58,170 nt of DNA from positions 1 to 58,170 of the forward strand of contig SFEA01000010.1 in assembly GCA_004557385.1 (NCBI GenBank). The letters run 5' to 3'. A program made the translations under genes and the position numbers. Positions within the stretch are counted from its first letter, which is position 1; every line of letters begins with the position of its first letter. A model generated the notes under the pieces. The model worked only from the letters and a program-made list of their open reading frames with translations, was not told the DNA's origin and made no database searches. This document shows positions 16,491 to 25,134 of this stretch, in pieces. This DNA is from Bacteroidales bacterium (GTDB lineage: Bacteria > Bacteroidota > Bacteroidia > Bacteroidales > Muribaculaceae).

Positions 16491-18959
16491 ATGAAAAAAT
16501 TTCTACTACTGATTATCACATTAGCATTTGCAACACAATTGCAAGCTGAGCAAATCGGGGTAACCGAAGCTCAGAACATAGCTTACAAGTTCGCCCGCAA
16601 ATCGGGAAGACTGAAAGCAACCACAGGCACCGATGTAAAGTTGGTTTACACCGAGAATGCCGATAACGGCAGCAACAGTTTCTACGTGTTCAACACCGCC
16701 GGCAACGGCTTCGTGATAGTGTCGGGCGAAAGCAACACCGAGGAAGTGCTCGGCTACAGCGACGGCGGCGCGTTCGACCCTGCCAACATACCACCGGCAA
16801 TGCTCGACCTGTTCGACCAATATAAGAGCGAAATCAACTATGCCGCCACACTCGACATCGACGCCAACCCGGCATCTTCTGTGGTGCCTTCGCGCAAAGC
16901 CATAGCTCCGTTGTGTGCCACCAAGTGGAACCAAGGCGCGCCATTCAACAACATGTGCCCGATGTACGACGCATCTCGGCGCTGCGTCACCGGTTGCACC
17001 GCCACCGCCATGGCGCAAGTGATGAAATATCACAACCACCCAGCCAAAGGCACCGGCTCGATGACATACACCCCAACCATCAATGGCACCGAAACCCCAA
17101 TCACCCTCGATTTCAGCCAAACCACATTCGATTGGGACAACATGCTCAACATATACAGCAGCTCGGCAACCGAGGCTCAAAACAATGCCGTGGCAACACT
17201 GATGTATAACTGCGGCGTGGCTTGCCAAATGGGCTACGGACTCTCGTCGGGTGCCTCACACATCGATGCCGTAAAGGGTTATGCCAGCTATTTCGGCTAT
17301 GACAAGAGCGCGCAAATAGCTCACCGCGAGTATTACAACATAACAGGCTGGAACGACCTCATCTACAACGAACTCGCCAACAATCGCCCCGTGCACTATG
17401 CCGGCTACAACGAGGCAGGACACTCCTATGTGTGCGACGGCTACGACAAGGACGAGTATTTCCACATCAACTGGGGATGGGGAGGCATATCGGACGGCTA
17501 TTTCAAGCTATCGGCTTTGACCCCGTCGAGCCAGGGTATTGGCGGCAGCAATGCCGGTTACAATGCCCGACAGGAAATAATCTATAACATCAAGCCCGAC
17601 GAAGGCGGCAGCTATGCTTACGAGGCTATTTATGGCGGCGCGTTCACCACAACCACAACCTCGGTGTCGAAAACAAGCAGCGGAACCGTTCCGTTCAACT
17701 TCGAGACCTTTGGCGTTATGTCAGCCTACCCGGGAGAGATATATTTCCTAATGGGCATCTATGCCGAAAACACCACAACTAAACAGCGCACATTCATCAG
17801 TAGCACCAACATCTACTACTCATTGGAATGCGGTCCTATATATTATTTAAAAGGCGCAACTGCACAGACAATAAATGTCAGCGACCTGGCTGCACTCGCC
17901 GAAGGCACCTACAAGCTCTATCCCGCCTATAAGCTCACCAATTTGGATATCGAAGATGTGGCTAAAGTGCCTTATGGCGTTGTCTCATATTGCAATATGA
18001 CCGTGGGTGCATCAACCATCACCTTCAGCAAGCCCTCTATCGAGAAGCCGGCTCTGCAAGTTAACGACATCAGATTCAACTCGGAGTTCTTTGTGGGCAG
18101 AATGTATTCGGTAACAGCCACAATCACCAACACCGGTGCCGAATATTGCGACCTGATTTATCCTGTGATTGCCAACGAAGACCTGTCAATAATTAAATTT
18201 GGCGACGGCCTCATCTATTCGCTCCTCAAAGACGAAACCGTAACCCACGACCTCATTTCAACCGTGGCAAGCGACCTTGAAGCAGGCGAATATATATTCA
18301 TGCTCTGCGACGCAAACCGCAAAATCATCAGCGAATACTACCCAATCAGCGTCTCGACAGTTGCCGACGGTTTTAAAATATCAGCCACAGCACCTGAGTT
18401 TGTGGGCGGCACGGACAATATTGACAGCCGCAACATGGCTGTCACCACCACCGTATCGTGCAGCGAAGGATTTTTCACCGGACTGATTTATGCCGTTTGG
18501 TTCGCTGAGAATGGTTCAAATTATAGTAGCTTTGACGTAACAAATTCCGATATTGTATTCATTGAAGCCTTAAACTCAAAAGAAGTAACTATTGGAGCAT
18601 CGTTCGACAACCTCGACCTAAGCAAACAATACGCTGTTGCCATCTATTACAACAATAATGGCAAGTTGACACAAATCTCTAATCTTACTATTTTCAACAT
18701 AACCTCCGGAATCGACAATGTGGCAGCCGACGGCAAGTTCAACGTCTTTGCCAACGGCGACGTGGTGAACGTGACTTCGCCCGACAACATCAAGCGCATC
18801 GACATCTTCTCGCTCACCGGTCAGCAGGTGGCTAACCGCATGGTTGCCGACGGAGCCGGCGCAGCAAGCATCGATGTTTCGAACCTCACTCCGGGCGTTT
18901 ATGTGGTGAAAGTAATCACTGCAGGCGACACCCACGTTGAGCGCATAGTGAAGAAATAA
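16491..18959 (+). CDS. C10 family cysteine protease with T9SS sorting domain, copy 3
   Basis: This 822-residue protease has a signal peptide (1-19), a propeptide-like region, and a C10 domain with Cys169 (VTGCTATAMAQVMKYHNH), His311 (GHSYVCDGYDKDEYF) and Trp330 (INWGWGG). It is the same length as copy 2 and aligns with it throughout. The C-terminus has a sorting-domain-like end (RIDIFSLTGQQV...GVYVVKVIT...RIVKK), although the usual FPNP motif is replaced by FANGDVVNV. The lipoprotein gene starts 25 bp downstream and is probably co-transcribed. Confidence 0.93.
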   Translation: MKKFLLLIITLAFATQLQAEQIGVTEAQNIAYKFARKSGRLKATTGTDVKLVYTENADNGSNSFYVFNTAGNGFVIVSGESNTEEVLGYSDGGAFDPANIPPAMLDLFDQYKSEINYAATLDIDANPASSVVPSRKAIAPLCATKWNQGAPFNNMCPMYDASRRCVTGCTATAMAQVMKYHNHPAKGTGSMTYTPTINGTETPITLDFSQTTFDWDNMLNIYSSSATEAQNNAVATLMYNCGVACQMGYGLSSGASHIDAVKGYASYFGYDKSAQIAHREYYNITGWNDLIYNELANNRPVHYAGYNEAGHSYVCDGYDKDEYFHINWGWGGISDGYFKLSALTPSSQGIGGSNAGYNARQEIIYNIKPDEGGSYAYEAIYGGAFTTTTTSVSKTSSGTVPFNFETFGVMSAYPGEIYFLMGIYAENTTTKQRTFISSTNIYYSLECGPIYYLKGATAQTINVSDLAALAEGTYKLYPAYKLTNLDIEDVAKVPYGVVSYCNMTVGASTITFSKPSIEKPALQVNDIRFNSEFFVGRMYSVTATITNTGAEYCDLIYPVIANEDLSIIKFGDGLIYSLLKDETVTHDLISTVASDLEAGEYIFMLCDANRKIISEYYPISVSTVADGFKISATAPEFVGGTDNIDSRNMAVTTTVSCSEGFFTGLIYAVWFAENGSNYSSFDVTNSDIVFIEALNSKEVTIGASFDNLDLSKQYAVAIYYNNNGKLTQISNLTIFNITSGIDNVAADGKFNVFANGDVVNVTSPDNIKRIDIFSLTGQQVANRMVADGAGAASIDVSNLTPGVYVVKVITAGDTHVERIVKK

Positions 18960-18984
18960 GTATTCAACAATCTCATTCAAGAGT

Positions 18985-19563
18985 ATGCTAAAAACACTGG
19001 CAATAGCAACAATGACACTCGTGGCACTAAACGGATGCAAGGCACAGAAGGCTGGCAGCAACGCCGCCGACACTGTGCCCGACACCCAGCTGATTGTCAA
19101 CGAAATGCCGGTGCCTGGTGCCCAGACAATAGCAAGCGCTATGCCGCGCGCCATAGTTTATCGCACCGTAGCCGACTATCGCGACAAGGTGCCGGTGAAC
19201 ATCGACCAGCGCACCGGAGCGATTGTAAGCTACCCCGACCCGCGCGACCTGCACGCCGAAGCTATGCCGCTGCCTCTTGCCAACGGCTATCTGCTCGACC
19301 GTCGTGGCATCTCGCCTTCGGTGGCGTTCACCTCGTTCACCTACGCCGAATATGCCGCACTTCAGGCACCACCCACCATGGAGCAGCTCAAAAAAAGCAT
19401 CATCAACAAGCACCCGATTGTTGAGATGTATCAACTGCCCATCTCGTCTGCCGATGCCGCTGCCGACACCGCCAAGGTGAATGCCTTCATCAAAGCAAAG
19501 TTCGACGGATGCAAATCGCTGGTGTTAACCCTCAGCCTGGATGAGAATCTCGAGAATCATTAA
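18985..19563 (+). CDS. Lipoprotein of unknown function, co-transcribed with C10 protease 3
   Basis: A 192-residue protein with a lipoprotein signal (lipobox VALNGC, Cys18). The body has a conserved-looking core: an AIVYRTVADYRDKVPVNID strand region, a PDPRDL segment, then LANGYLLDRRGISPSVAFTSFTYAEYAAL and a C-terminal helical part. This pattern recalls small Bacteroidales envelope proteins of unknown role; I cannot name a family. It sits 25 bp after a C10 protease. C10 proteases are often encoded next to propeptide-like inhibitors, but I see no likeness to the propeptides here, so an inhibitor or chaperone role is only a hypothesis. A strong terminator ends the unit. Confidence 0.75.
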   Translation: MLKTLAIATMTLVALNGCKAQKAGSNAADTVPDTQLIVNEMPVPGAQTIASAMPRAIVYRTVADYRDKVPVNIDQRTGAIVSYPDPRDLHAEAMPLPLANGYLLDRRGISPSVAFTSFTYAEYAALQAPPTMEQLKKSIINKHPIVEMYQLPISSADAAADTAKVNAFIKAKFDGCKSLVLTLSLDENLENH

Positions 19564-19588
19564 CGACATAGAAACTTCGTTATAATAA

Positions 19589-19626
19589 GGGGATTGTGCC
19601 ACAGTTAGGCACAATCCCCTCGTTTT
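19589..19626 (+). terminator. Strong terminator ending the C10 protease region
   Basis: A 12-bp perfect stem (GGGGATTGTGCC with GGCACAATCCCC), a 7-nt loop, then TCGTTTTT. Confidence 0.9.
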
Positions 19627-19761
19627 TCATAGCACCAATGCAATTTTCTTGGGTTTTGAAGTGTTGCAAGCATATTTTTTTGTAATTTTGCCGCTCAATG
19701 GCTGGCTATGGCGGGTGCGTATAACAACACCCGATGCAATGCACAGCACAAATCACATGCA

Positions 19762-21132
19762 ATGAAGCGCAAAAACTACATAGGCTATGGCATAGCGGTG
19801 GTGTTCACTTCGGTGGCGCTGCTGCTGGCGCTGCATCATTTGCCGCCGATGAACATCTTGGGGTGGGAGCTGCGCAACGTGGACATGCTGAGCCAGCTGC
19901 GCGAGCCCGACACGGCTTCGGCAGCTTCCGAAGCCCCGGCACCGCCAAAACGCGTGAAGCCGGCATACGTCGACTCGTGTCCCGAAGGCGTGCAATGCAT
20001 TGTGGACTACAGCAACAACAACCGCGGCATGGTGCCCCTATACGAAGCCATGAGCCAATGCACCAAAACAGGCAGCGAACTGCGCATAGCAGTGCTTGGC
20101 GACTCGTTCATCGAGGGCGACATCGTCACCGACCGCCTGCGCGAACTGCTGCAAAAGCGGTTTGGCGGCAGCGGCGTGGGGTTTGTGCCCATCGTGAACG
20201 AGGCATACGGCTTCCGTCGCACGGTGCTTCACCGCTTCGAGGGATGGAACGCACACTACGTCAACGCCCCACGCTCCTACAACAACCGTCTGGCTATCCT
20301 CTCAGGACAATACTTCATTCCACAAAACGACGCCTCGGTGACTTTGAGCGGACAACGCACCTATCTGTCGCGCCTCGACACCTGCCGGCGCGCTTCGCTC
20401 GTGATTCGCTCGCTCGTTGACAATGCAGTCACTGCCACCATCAACGGCAGCCAAAAGCAGCACTTCGACATTGCCGCCAGCAACCAATTGCAGCAAGTCA
20501 CCGTAGATGCGCCAATCGGCAAAGTGCGCTGGAACGTGGCAGTGGGCGGCGACAGCGTGGTGTGCTATGGCGCAACAATGGACGGCGGCACCGGTGCCGT
20601 TGTCGACAACTTTGCCATGCGCGCCTCAAGCGGCATACACATTGCCAACATCAGTAAGGATATGCTGCAGCAATACGACCGACTGCGCCACTATCACTTG
20701 GTGATTGTGATGTATGGACTCAACGTGGCTAACAGCAACCAGCGAAACTATTCGCACTACGGCAAAAAGATGTGCGACGCCATCGAGCACATGAAGGCAG
20801 CCATGCCATCAACGGGATTCCTTGTGGTGGGTGTAGGCGACCGTGAGGAGCGCATCGACGGCACCTTGCACACCATGCGAGGAATAAAAGAACTGATGGC
20901 TGAGCAACAAAACATTGCCAGCACCGAGGGCATTGCCTATTGGAGTCTGTTCGACGCCATGGGCGGCGCCGGCAGCATCGCCAAGATGGTAGAGAGTCAT
21001 CCGCGGCAAGCCAACCTCGACTACACCCACATCAACCACCTGGGCGGAAAACACTTGGCAAAACTGCTTTACGACGCCATAATGGCTGGCTACGACAACC
21101 ATCTGCGCCGATTGGCTTACGAAAACGAATAA
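19762..21132 (+). CDS. Membrane-anchored SGNH/GDSL hydrolase, probable O-acyl transfer partner
   Basis: A protein of 456 residues with an N-terminal membrane anchor (about residues 5-25) and an extracytoplasmic SGNH domain. The block I serine lies in LGDSFIEGDI. An HINHLGGKHLAK motif near the C-terminus supplies the likely catalytic His. It is followed 12 bp later by an MBOAT gene. Such pairs (AlgI with AlgX/AlgJ, PatA with PatB, DltB with DltD) move acyl groups across the membrane to a polysaccharide or the wall. I use the ATG at 19762, directly before the membrane segment; the frame is open to 19708, close to the predicted transcript start (TAATTTTG at 19683-19690). Confidence 0.75.
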   Translation: MKRKNYIGYGIAVVFTSVALLLALHHLPPMNILGWELRNVDMLSQLREPDTASAASEAPAPPKRVKPAYVDSCPEGVQCIVDYSNNNRGMVPLYEAMSQCTKTGSELRIAVLGDSFIEGDIVTDRLRELLQKRFGGSGVGFVPIVNEAYGFRRTVLHRFEGWNAHYVNAPRSYNNRLAILSGQYFIPQNDASVTLSGQRTYLSRLDTCRRASLVIRSLVDNAVTATINGSQKQHFDIAASNQLQQVTVDAPIGKVRWNVAVGGDSVVCYGATMDGGTGAVVDNFAMRASSGIHIANISKDMLQQYDRLRHYHLVIVMYGLNVANSNQRNYSHYGKKMCDAIEHMKAAMPSTGFLVVGVGDREERIDGTLHTMRGIKELMAEQQNIASTEGIAYWSLFDAMGGAGSIAKMVESHPRQANLDYTHINHLGGKHLAKLLYDAIMAGYDNHLRRLAYENE

Positions 21133-21144
21133 CCCACAGCACCA

Positions 21145-22668
21145 ATGGAAGAAGCACTGCACCAAATATTGCAATACGGCATGGAGGCATGGCAGACGCT
21201 GTGCAACCACAGCAGCCTGTTTGCCTACAATGCCCACGAACCGATGATGTTCACCACCGGCTTGTTTGTGATGCTGTTTGCCGTGTTCTATGCCATCTAT
21301 GGCTGCCTGAGCCGCGCCACCACGCTGCGGCTGCTGTTTGTGGTGTGTTTCTCCTACTACTTCTACTACAAGAGCAGCGGGTGCTACTTCCTGCTGCTGG
21401 CACTGGTTACGGTGAGCGACTTCTTGATTGCCCGGCGCATGGCTGATGCCGACGAGCAAAGCACGCGGCGCTGGCTGGTGGCTCTCTCTGCCACAATCAA
21501 CCTGGGGCTGCTGGCGTTCTTCAAGTACACCAACTTCTTCGCACAACTGATTGCCGACATGCGCGGACTGCACTTCGAGGCTTTCGACATATTTCTGCCT
21601 GTGGGCATCAGCTTCTTCACGTTCCAGTCGATGAGCTACACCATCGACGTATATCGCCGACGCATCGAGCCGCTCGACAACATGCTCGACTACGCCTTCT
21701 ATGTGTCGTTCTTCCCACAACTGGTGGCCGGACCCATTGTGCGTGCCCGCGACTTCATTCCGCAGATACGCAAGCCGCTGTGCGTCACTCGCACCATGCT
21801 GGGCACCGGCATCCTCTACATTGCCGGCGGCGTAGTGAAGAAAATTGTGATTTCCGACTACATCAGCGTCAACTTTGTGGAGCGCATCTTCGACAACCCT
21901 TCGCTCTACACCGGTTTTGAGAACCTTATGGGCATCTACGGCTACGCGCTGCAAATCTATTGCGACTTCTCGGGATACAGCGACATGGCAATAGGCTTGG
22001 CGCTGCTGTTAGGATTCCGCTTCAACATCAACTTCGACAGCCCGTATAAATCGGCATCAATCACCGAGTTTTGGCGCCGCTGGCACATCTCGCTGTCGTC
22101 GTGGCTGAAAGATTATCTTTACATCTCGCTCGGCGGCAACCGTCGCGGCAAGGTGCGCCAACACATCAACCTCATCATCACCATGCTGCTGGGCGGATTG
22201 TGGCACGGCGCCTCGCTCAACTTCGTGCTTTGGGGATTGCTTCACGGCATTGCTCTTTCGGTGCACAAACTGTGGATGGGCATCACCGGCATCAAAGCCG
22301 ATGTGCGCCATTCGAGCCGTTTGCTACGGGCGATTTGCATTTTCTTCACCTTCCACTTTGTGTGCCTTTGCTGGATATTCTTCCGCAACACCGATTTTGC
22401 TAACTCAATGGCTATGATGCAGCAAATAGCCACCAATTTTCATGCCGACGTGGCATGGCAATGGATGTGCGGGTATTGGCAAGTGCTCGTGCTAATGGCT
22501 GTGGGCTATGCCCTACACTTTGTGCCGGCATCAACCAAGACCGCCGTGCGCCGAAGCGCAGCCCGTATGCCCCTGTGGGCTTATGTGCTGGTGCTGGTGC
22601 TGGCAGCTTTTGTGGTGGTGCAGTTCAAGAGCGCCGACATACAGCCGTTTATCTACTTCCAATTCTGA
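21145..22668 (+). CDS. MBOAT family membrane O-acyltransferase (AlgI/DltB-like)
   Basis: This 507-residue inner-membrane protein has about eleven hydrophobic segments. It carries the family core: FPQLVAGPIVRARDFIPQ, the YCDFSGYSDMAIG segment, SITEFWRRWHISLSSWLKDYLYI and GGLWHGASLNFVLWGLLHG, in which His is the catalytic residue. MBOAT proteins of this class pass acetyl or similar groups from a cytoplasmic donor to an extracellular polymer. The SGNH gene 12 bp upstream is its likely partner. Which polymer is modified cannot be told, as no polysaccharide or wall genes adjoin. Family certainty is high. Confidence 0.93.
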   Translation: MEEALHQILQYGMEAWQTLCNHSSLFAYNAHEPMMFTTGLFVMLFAVFYAIYGCLSRATTLRLLFVVCFSYYFYYKSSGCYFLLLALVTVSDFLIARRMADADEQSTRRWLVALSATINLGLLAFFKYTNFFAQLIADMRGLHFEAFDIFLPVGISFFTFQSMSYTIDVYRRRIEPLDNMLDYAFYVSFFPQLVAGPIVRARDFIPQIRKPLCVTRTMLGTGILYIAGGVVKKIVISDYISVNFVERIFDNPSLYTGFENLMGIYGYALQIYCDFSGYSDMAIGLALLLGFRFNINFDSPYKSASITEFWRRWHISLSSWLKDYLYISLGGNRRGKVRQHINLIITMLLGGLWHGASLNFVLWGLLHGIALSVHKLWMGITGIKADVRHSSRLLRAICIFFTFHFVCLCWIFFRNTDFANSMAMMQQIATNFHADVAWQWMCGYWQVLVLMAVGYALHFVPASTKTAVRRSAARMPLWAYVLVLVLAAFVVVQFKSADIQPFIYFQF

Positions 22669-22719
22669 GGTGACACAAAAAAGTGACACCCAACGCAAAC
22701 ACGATGCGCAAAAAAGCAT

Positions 22720-22727
22720 TAACTTTG
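22720..22727 (+). promoter_or_regulatory. -7 element (TAACTTTG) for the cytidylate-kinase-like gene
   Basis: TAACTTTG lies about 45 bp before the start at 22771. Two direct repeats of GTGACAC (22670-22676 and 22683-22689) lie upstream and could be a regulator site. The -33 element is weak. Confidence 0.45.
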
Positions 22728-22770
22728 CACCCGAAAACAGACGAAAGAACAAATAAATTGTTTTAGGTTT

Positions 22771-23352
22771 ATGATTATCACTATTGCACGCCAATGCGGC
22801 TGCGGTGCTGCACGCATAGGCGAATTACTATCAAAGAAACTCGGTTTGGAGCTTTTCACGCGCCAGATGCTTATCGACATGGCAATGAGCCATGGCATGG
22901 GCGATGCCGTGCAAAGCTTTGTCGACGAACATCCGGTCGACGACATCATCATGGCAATAAGCGACCAGTTTGAAGCTTCCGACGAGGTGAAGCAACGGTT
23001 TTGCGAATTGTTTCGCAACGTGATAGGCAACCGCAACTGCATCGTGATTGGGCGCTGCGGAAACAGCATATTTGCCAATCGCGCCGACCTGGTGAGCGTG
23101 TTTCTAAAGGGCGATTTCGATACACGCGTGCGAGCCACCGCCTCTGCAAAATCAATTAACGAATCACGCGCCCGCCAACTGGTGAGCGACACCGACGAGC
23201 GCCGTATGCGCTATCACAACTATTACACCGGGCTGACATGGGGCGCCGCGTCCGACTACGACCTCTGCATCGACTCGATGCGTCTGGGCAACGAAGCCAC
23301 TGCCGACATCATTGCCGCGTATGCCCACAAAGTGCTGCCCGCAGCCGAGTAA
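22771..23352 (+). CDS. Cytidylate-kinase-like family protein
   Basis: A 193-residue cytosolic P-loop protein. The N-terminal ARQCGCGAARIGELLSKKLG matches the family's GRQ-G-SG-G-type P-loop, followed by the region LFTRQMLIDMA. Arg-rich motifs follow in FDTRVRATA and TDERRMRYHNYYTG, as in the lid and nucleotide-binding parts of this family. It differs from true Cmk enzymes and its physiological substrate is unknown. The P-loop lysine (GK[ST]) of classical kinases is not present, which is usual for this family. It is followed 33 bp later by lrgA. Confidence 0.82.
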   Translation: MIITIARQCGCGAARIGELLSKKLGLELFTRQMLIDMAMSHGMGDAVQSFVDEHPVDDIIMAISDQFEASDEVKQRFCELFRNVIGNRNCIVIGRCGNSIFANRADLVSVFLKGDFDTRVRATASAKSINESRARQLVSDTDERRMRYHNYYTGLTWGAASDYDLCIDSMRLGNEATADIIAAYAHKVLPAAE

Positions 23353-23385
23353 ACCAATTATTCCCCAAAAAAATCATTCAACACA

Positions 23386-23778
23386 ATGAAATATCTGTTT
23401 CAATTCCTCATAATAGTGGCAATATCGTTCATGGGCGAATTGCTGCACTACGTCATCGCGCTGCCCATCCCGGCAAGCATCTACGGCATAATACTGCTAT
23501 TTGCCGCCTTGCAATTAGGATGGATTAAGGTGCGACAGATTCGCGAAGTGAGTACTTGGCTCATAGCCATCATGCCGGCTCTGTTCATTCCTTCGGCAGT
23601 GGGACTGGTGAAATCGTGGGACATACTCAGCCAATCGCTCGTGAAATACTCGGTGATTACCTTCGTGAGCACATTAGTGGTGATGGGTTTGACAGGACTC
23701 GCCACACAATACGCTATTCGACAATCAAAAAACAAAGAAGCAAAGGAGGCCGACGACAATGGAAGCGAATGTATTTGA
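23386..23778 (+). CDS. lrgA: LrgA/CidA family holin-like protein
   Basis: A 130-residue membrane protein with four hydrophobic segments. The stretch ALPIPASIYGIILLFAAL and FIPSAVGL are typical of the CidA/LrgA (YohJ) family. These proteins act with LrgB in the inner membrane; proposed roles are control of murein hydrolase export and, more recently, transport of pyruvate or glycolate. Its 3' end overlaps lrgB by 20 bp, so the two are translationally linked. Confidence 0.9.
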   Translation: MKYLFQFLIIVAISFMGELLHYVIALPIPASIYGIILLFAALQLGWIKVRQIREVSTWLIAIMPALFIPSAVGLVKSWDILSQSLVKYSVITFVSTLVVMGLTGLATQYAIRQSKNKEAKEADDNGSECI

Positions 23779-24454
23779 AAGTTCAATCTACTTTGGTGTG
23801 CTGCTCAGCTTAGGCAGCTACGGCATAGGCATGTGGCTGAAACGCCTCACCGGATGGGGCTTTATGAATCCGCTGTTCGTGTCGATTGTGCTGGTGATTG
23901 CCATACTGCAACTGATGGGCATCGACTACGACCACTACAACCAAGGCGCCGACATAATCACCTATCTGCTCACGCCGTCCACTATCTGCCTCGCCGTGCC
24001 ACTGCACGAACAAATGCAACTGCTCAAGCACAACATGAAAGCCGTGATGGTGGGCATAGTCACCGGTGTGCTGTCGAGCGTTGTGTGCATTCTGCTGCTG
24101 GCAATGCTTATGCAACTCGACCACACCTCCTACGTCACCTTCCTGCCCAAATCAATCACCACCGCCATAGGCATCGGCGTGAGCCAGGAACTGGGCGGAT
24201 ATGTGTCGATTTCGGTGGCTGTGATTATCATCACCGGCGTGATTGGCGGAATCTTTGCCGAGAAGTGGTTCAAACTGCTGCGCATCAACGACCCCATTGC
24301 ACGCGGCATAGCGTTGGGCGCTTCGGCTCACGCCATCGGCACCGCCAAAGCCATGGAGTTAGGACCCGTGGAAGGCTCAATGAGCAGCCTGTCGATTGTG
24401 GTGTGCGGTATAGTAACCGTGGTAGTAGCCCCCTTCTTCGCCGCACTGTATTAA
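23759..24454 (+). CDS. lrgB: LrgB/CidB family membrane protein
   Basis: This 231-residue inner-membrane protein is the partner of LrgA. Family features are the NPLFVSIVLVI segment, LTPSTICLAVPLHEQ, LPKSITTAIGIGVSQELGG and the highly conserved GASAHAIGTAKAMELG near the C-terminus. It starts inside the end of lrgA (20-bp overlap). An inverted repeat follows. Transport of a small carboxylate is possible by analogy; sequence alone does not decide. Confidence 0.93.
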   Translation: MEANVFESSIYFGVLLSLGSYGIGMWLKRLTGWGFMNPLFVSIVLVIAILQLMGIDYDHYNQGADIITYLLTPSTICLAVPLHEQMQLLKHNMKAVMVGIVTGVLSSVVCILLLAMLMQLDHTSYVTFLPKSITTAIGIGVSQELGGYVSISVAVIIITGVIGGIFAEKWFKLLRINDPIARGIALGASAHAIGTAKAMELGPVEGSMSSLSIVVCGIVTVVVAPFFAALY

Positions 24455-24470
24455 GTCACTATCATATACC

Positions 24471-24510
24471 CGAAAGAGGCTGTGTCGCGTAATGCGCACA
24501 GCCTCTTTCG
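24471..24510. terminator. Bidirectional terminator between lrgB and the Spy-like gene
   Basis: A 14-bp perfect stem (CGAAAGAGGCTGTG at 24471-24484 with its complement at 24497-24510) around a 12-nt loop, between convergent genes. T tracts are short on both sides. Confidence 0.75.
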
Positions 24511-24544
24511 CCTCTGATTATAAAAAAACTCTTTACAAACCTTA

Positions 24545-25078
24545 CTATTGGTTGTCGTCGGAGTCGATGCTGCCGAAGCCCGAACCCCAGTCGCTGTTTT
24601 GGCGGGCACGACGCTGCGCGTTGCCGCGGCGTTCCTGGTTCATGCCGTCGCCTTGTCTGCCACGCATGCCCATATTGCTGGTGAGCATGTGCAGTTTGGC
24701 AAGCTGTTCAGCCGTTAGCACGTCCTTCAGGTGGTTAATCATCTGCTTCTTTGCCACAAGTTCGGCAAGCTGGCCATCTATCATGTCGTTGATGGCAGCC
24801 ACAGTCTGCTCGGTGGAAGAGTCTTTTTCGATGCGGTTTTTGAACTGCTGTGTGCGAGTGGCAAGCACAATGTTGTTGTAGTTGGCATATTCCTTGTCGA
24901 AAACGGGTTCCTGCTCGGCAGTGAGGTTAAGCTGTTTCTTAATCATCTGGCTGCGGCGGGCGTTCATCTGTTCGATTTGCTCTTGAGTGAATGGCTGGCG
25001 GCGTTGGTCGTGCTGCTGAGCCATCATCGTGGCTGTGCACATGGCAATGATTGCCAAAAGTGATAAAATACGTTTCAT
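24545..25078 (-). CDS. Spy/CpxP-like periplasmic protein, last gene of the ECF operon
   Basis: A 177-residue exported protein (signal peptide 1-20, MMAQ). The mature part is helical and carries two LTxxQ-type motifs, LNLTAEQEPVF and LTAEQLAKL, the hallmark of the Spy/CpxP/ZraP fold of periplasmic chaperones and metal sensors. A Gln, Arg and Gly-rich tail (about 140-177) is low complexity. It forms the 3' end of a four-gene minus-strand unit behind an ECF sigma factor and its likely anti-sigma factor. A role in envelope stress is inferred from that context. Confidence 0.8.
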   Translation of the reverse strand: MKRILSLLAIIAMCTATMMAQQHDQRRQPFTQEQIEQMNARRSQMIKKQLNLTAEQEPVFDKEYANYNNIVLATRTQQFKNRIEKDSSTEQTVAAINDMIDGQLAELVAKKQMINHLKDVLTAEQLAKLHMLTSNMGMRGRQGDGMNQERRGNAQRRARQNSDWGSGFGSIDSDDNQ

Positions 25079-25134
25079 GGTTATAACTGAATTTTTATGT
25101 TGTCTCGTATTTGTCTATTAAATAAATCCAATAA

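Noticed and set aside
22758..22772. Shared 15-mer TTGTTTTAGGTTTAT before the cytidylate-kinase-like gene and before amtB (26851-26865)
   Set aside because: One 15-nt AT-rich match somewhere in 58 kb is expected by chance, and the two leaders share nothing else.
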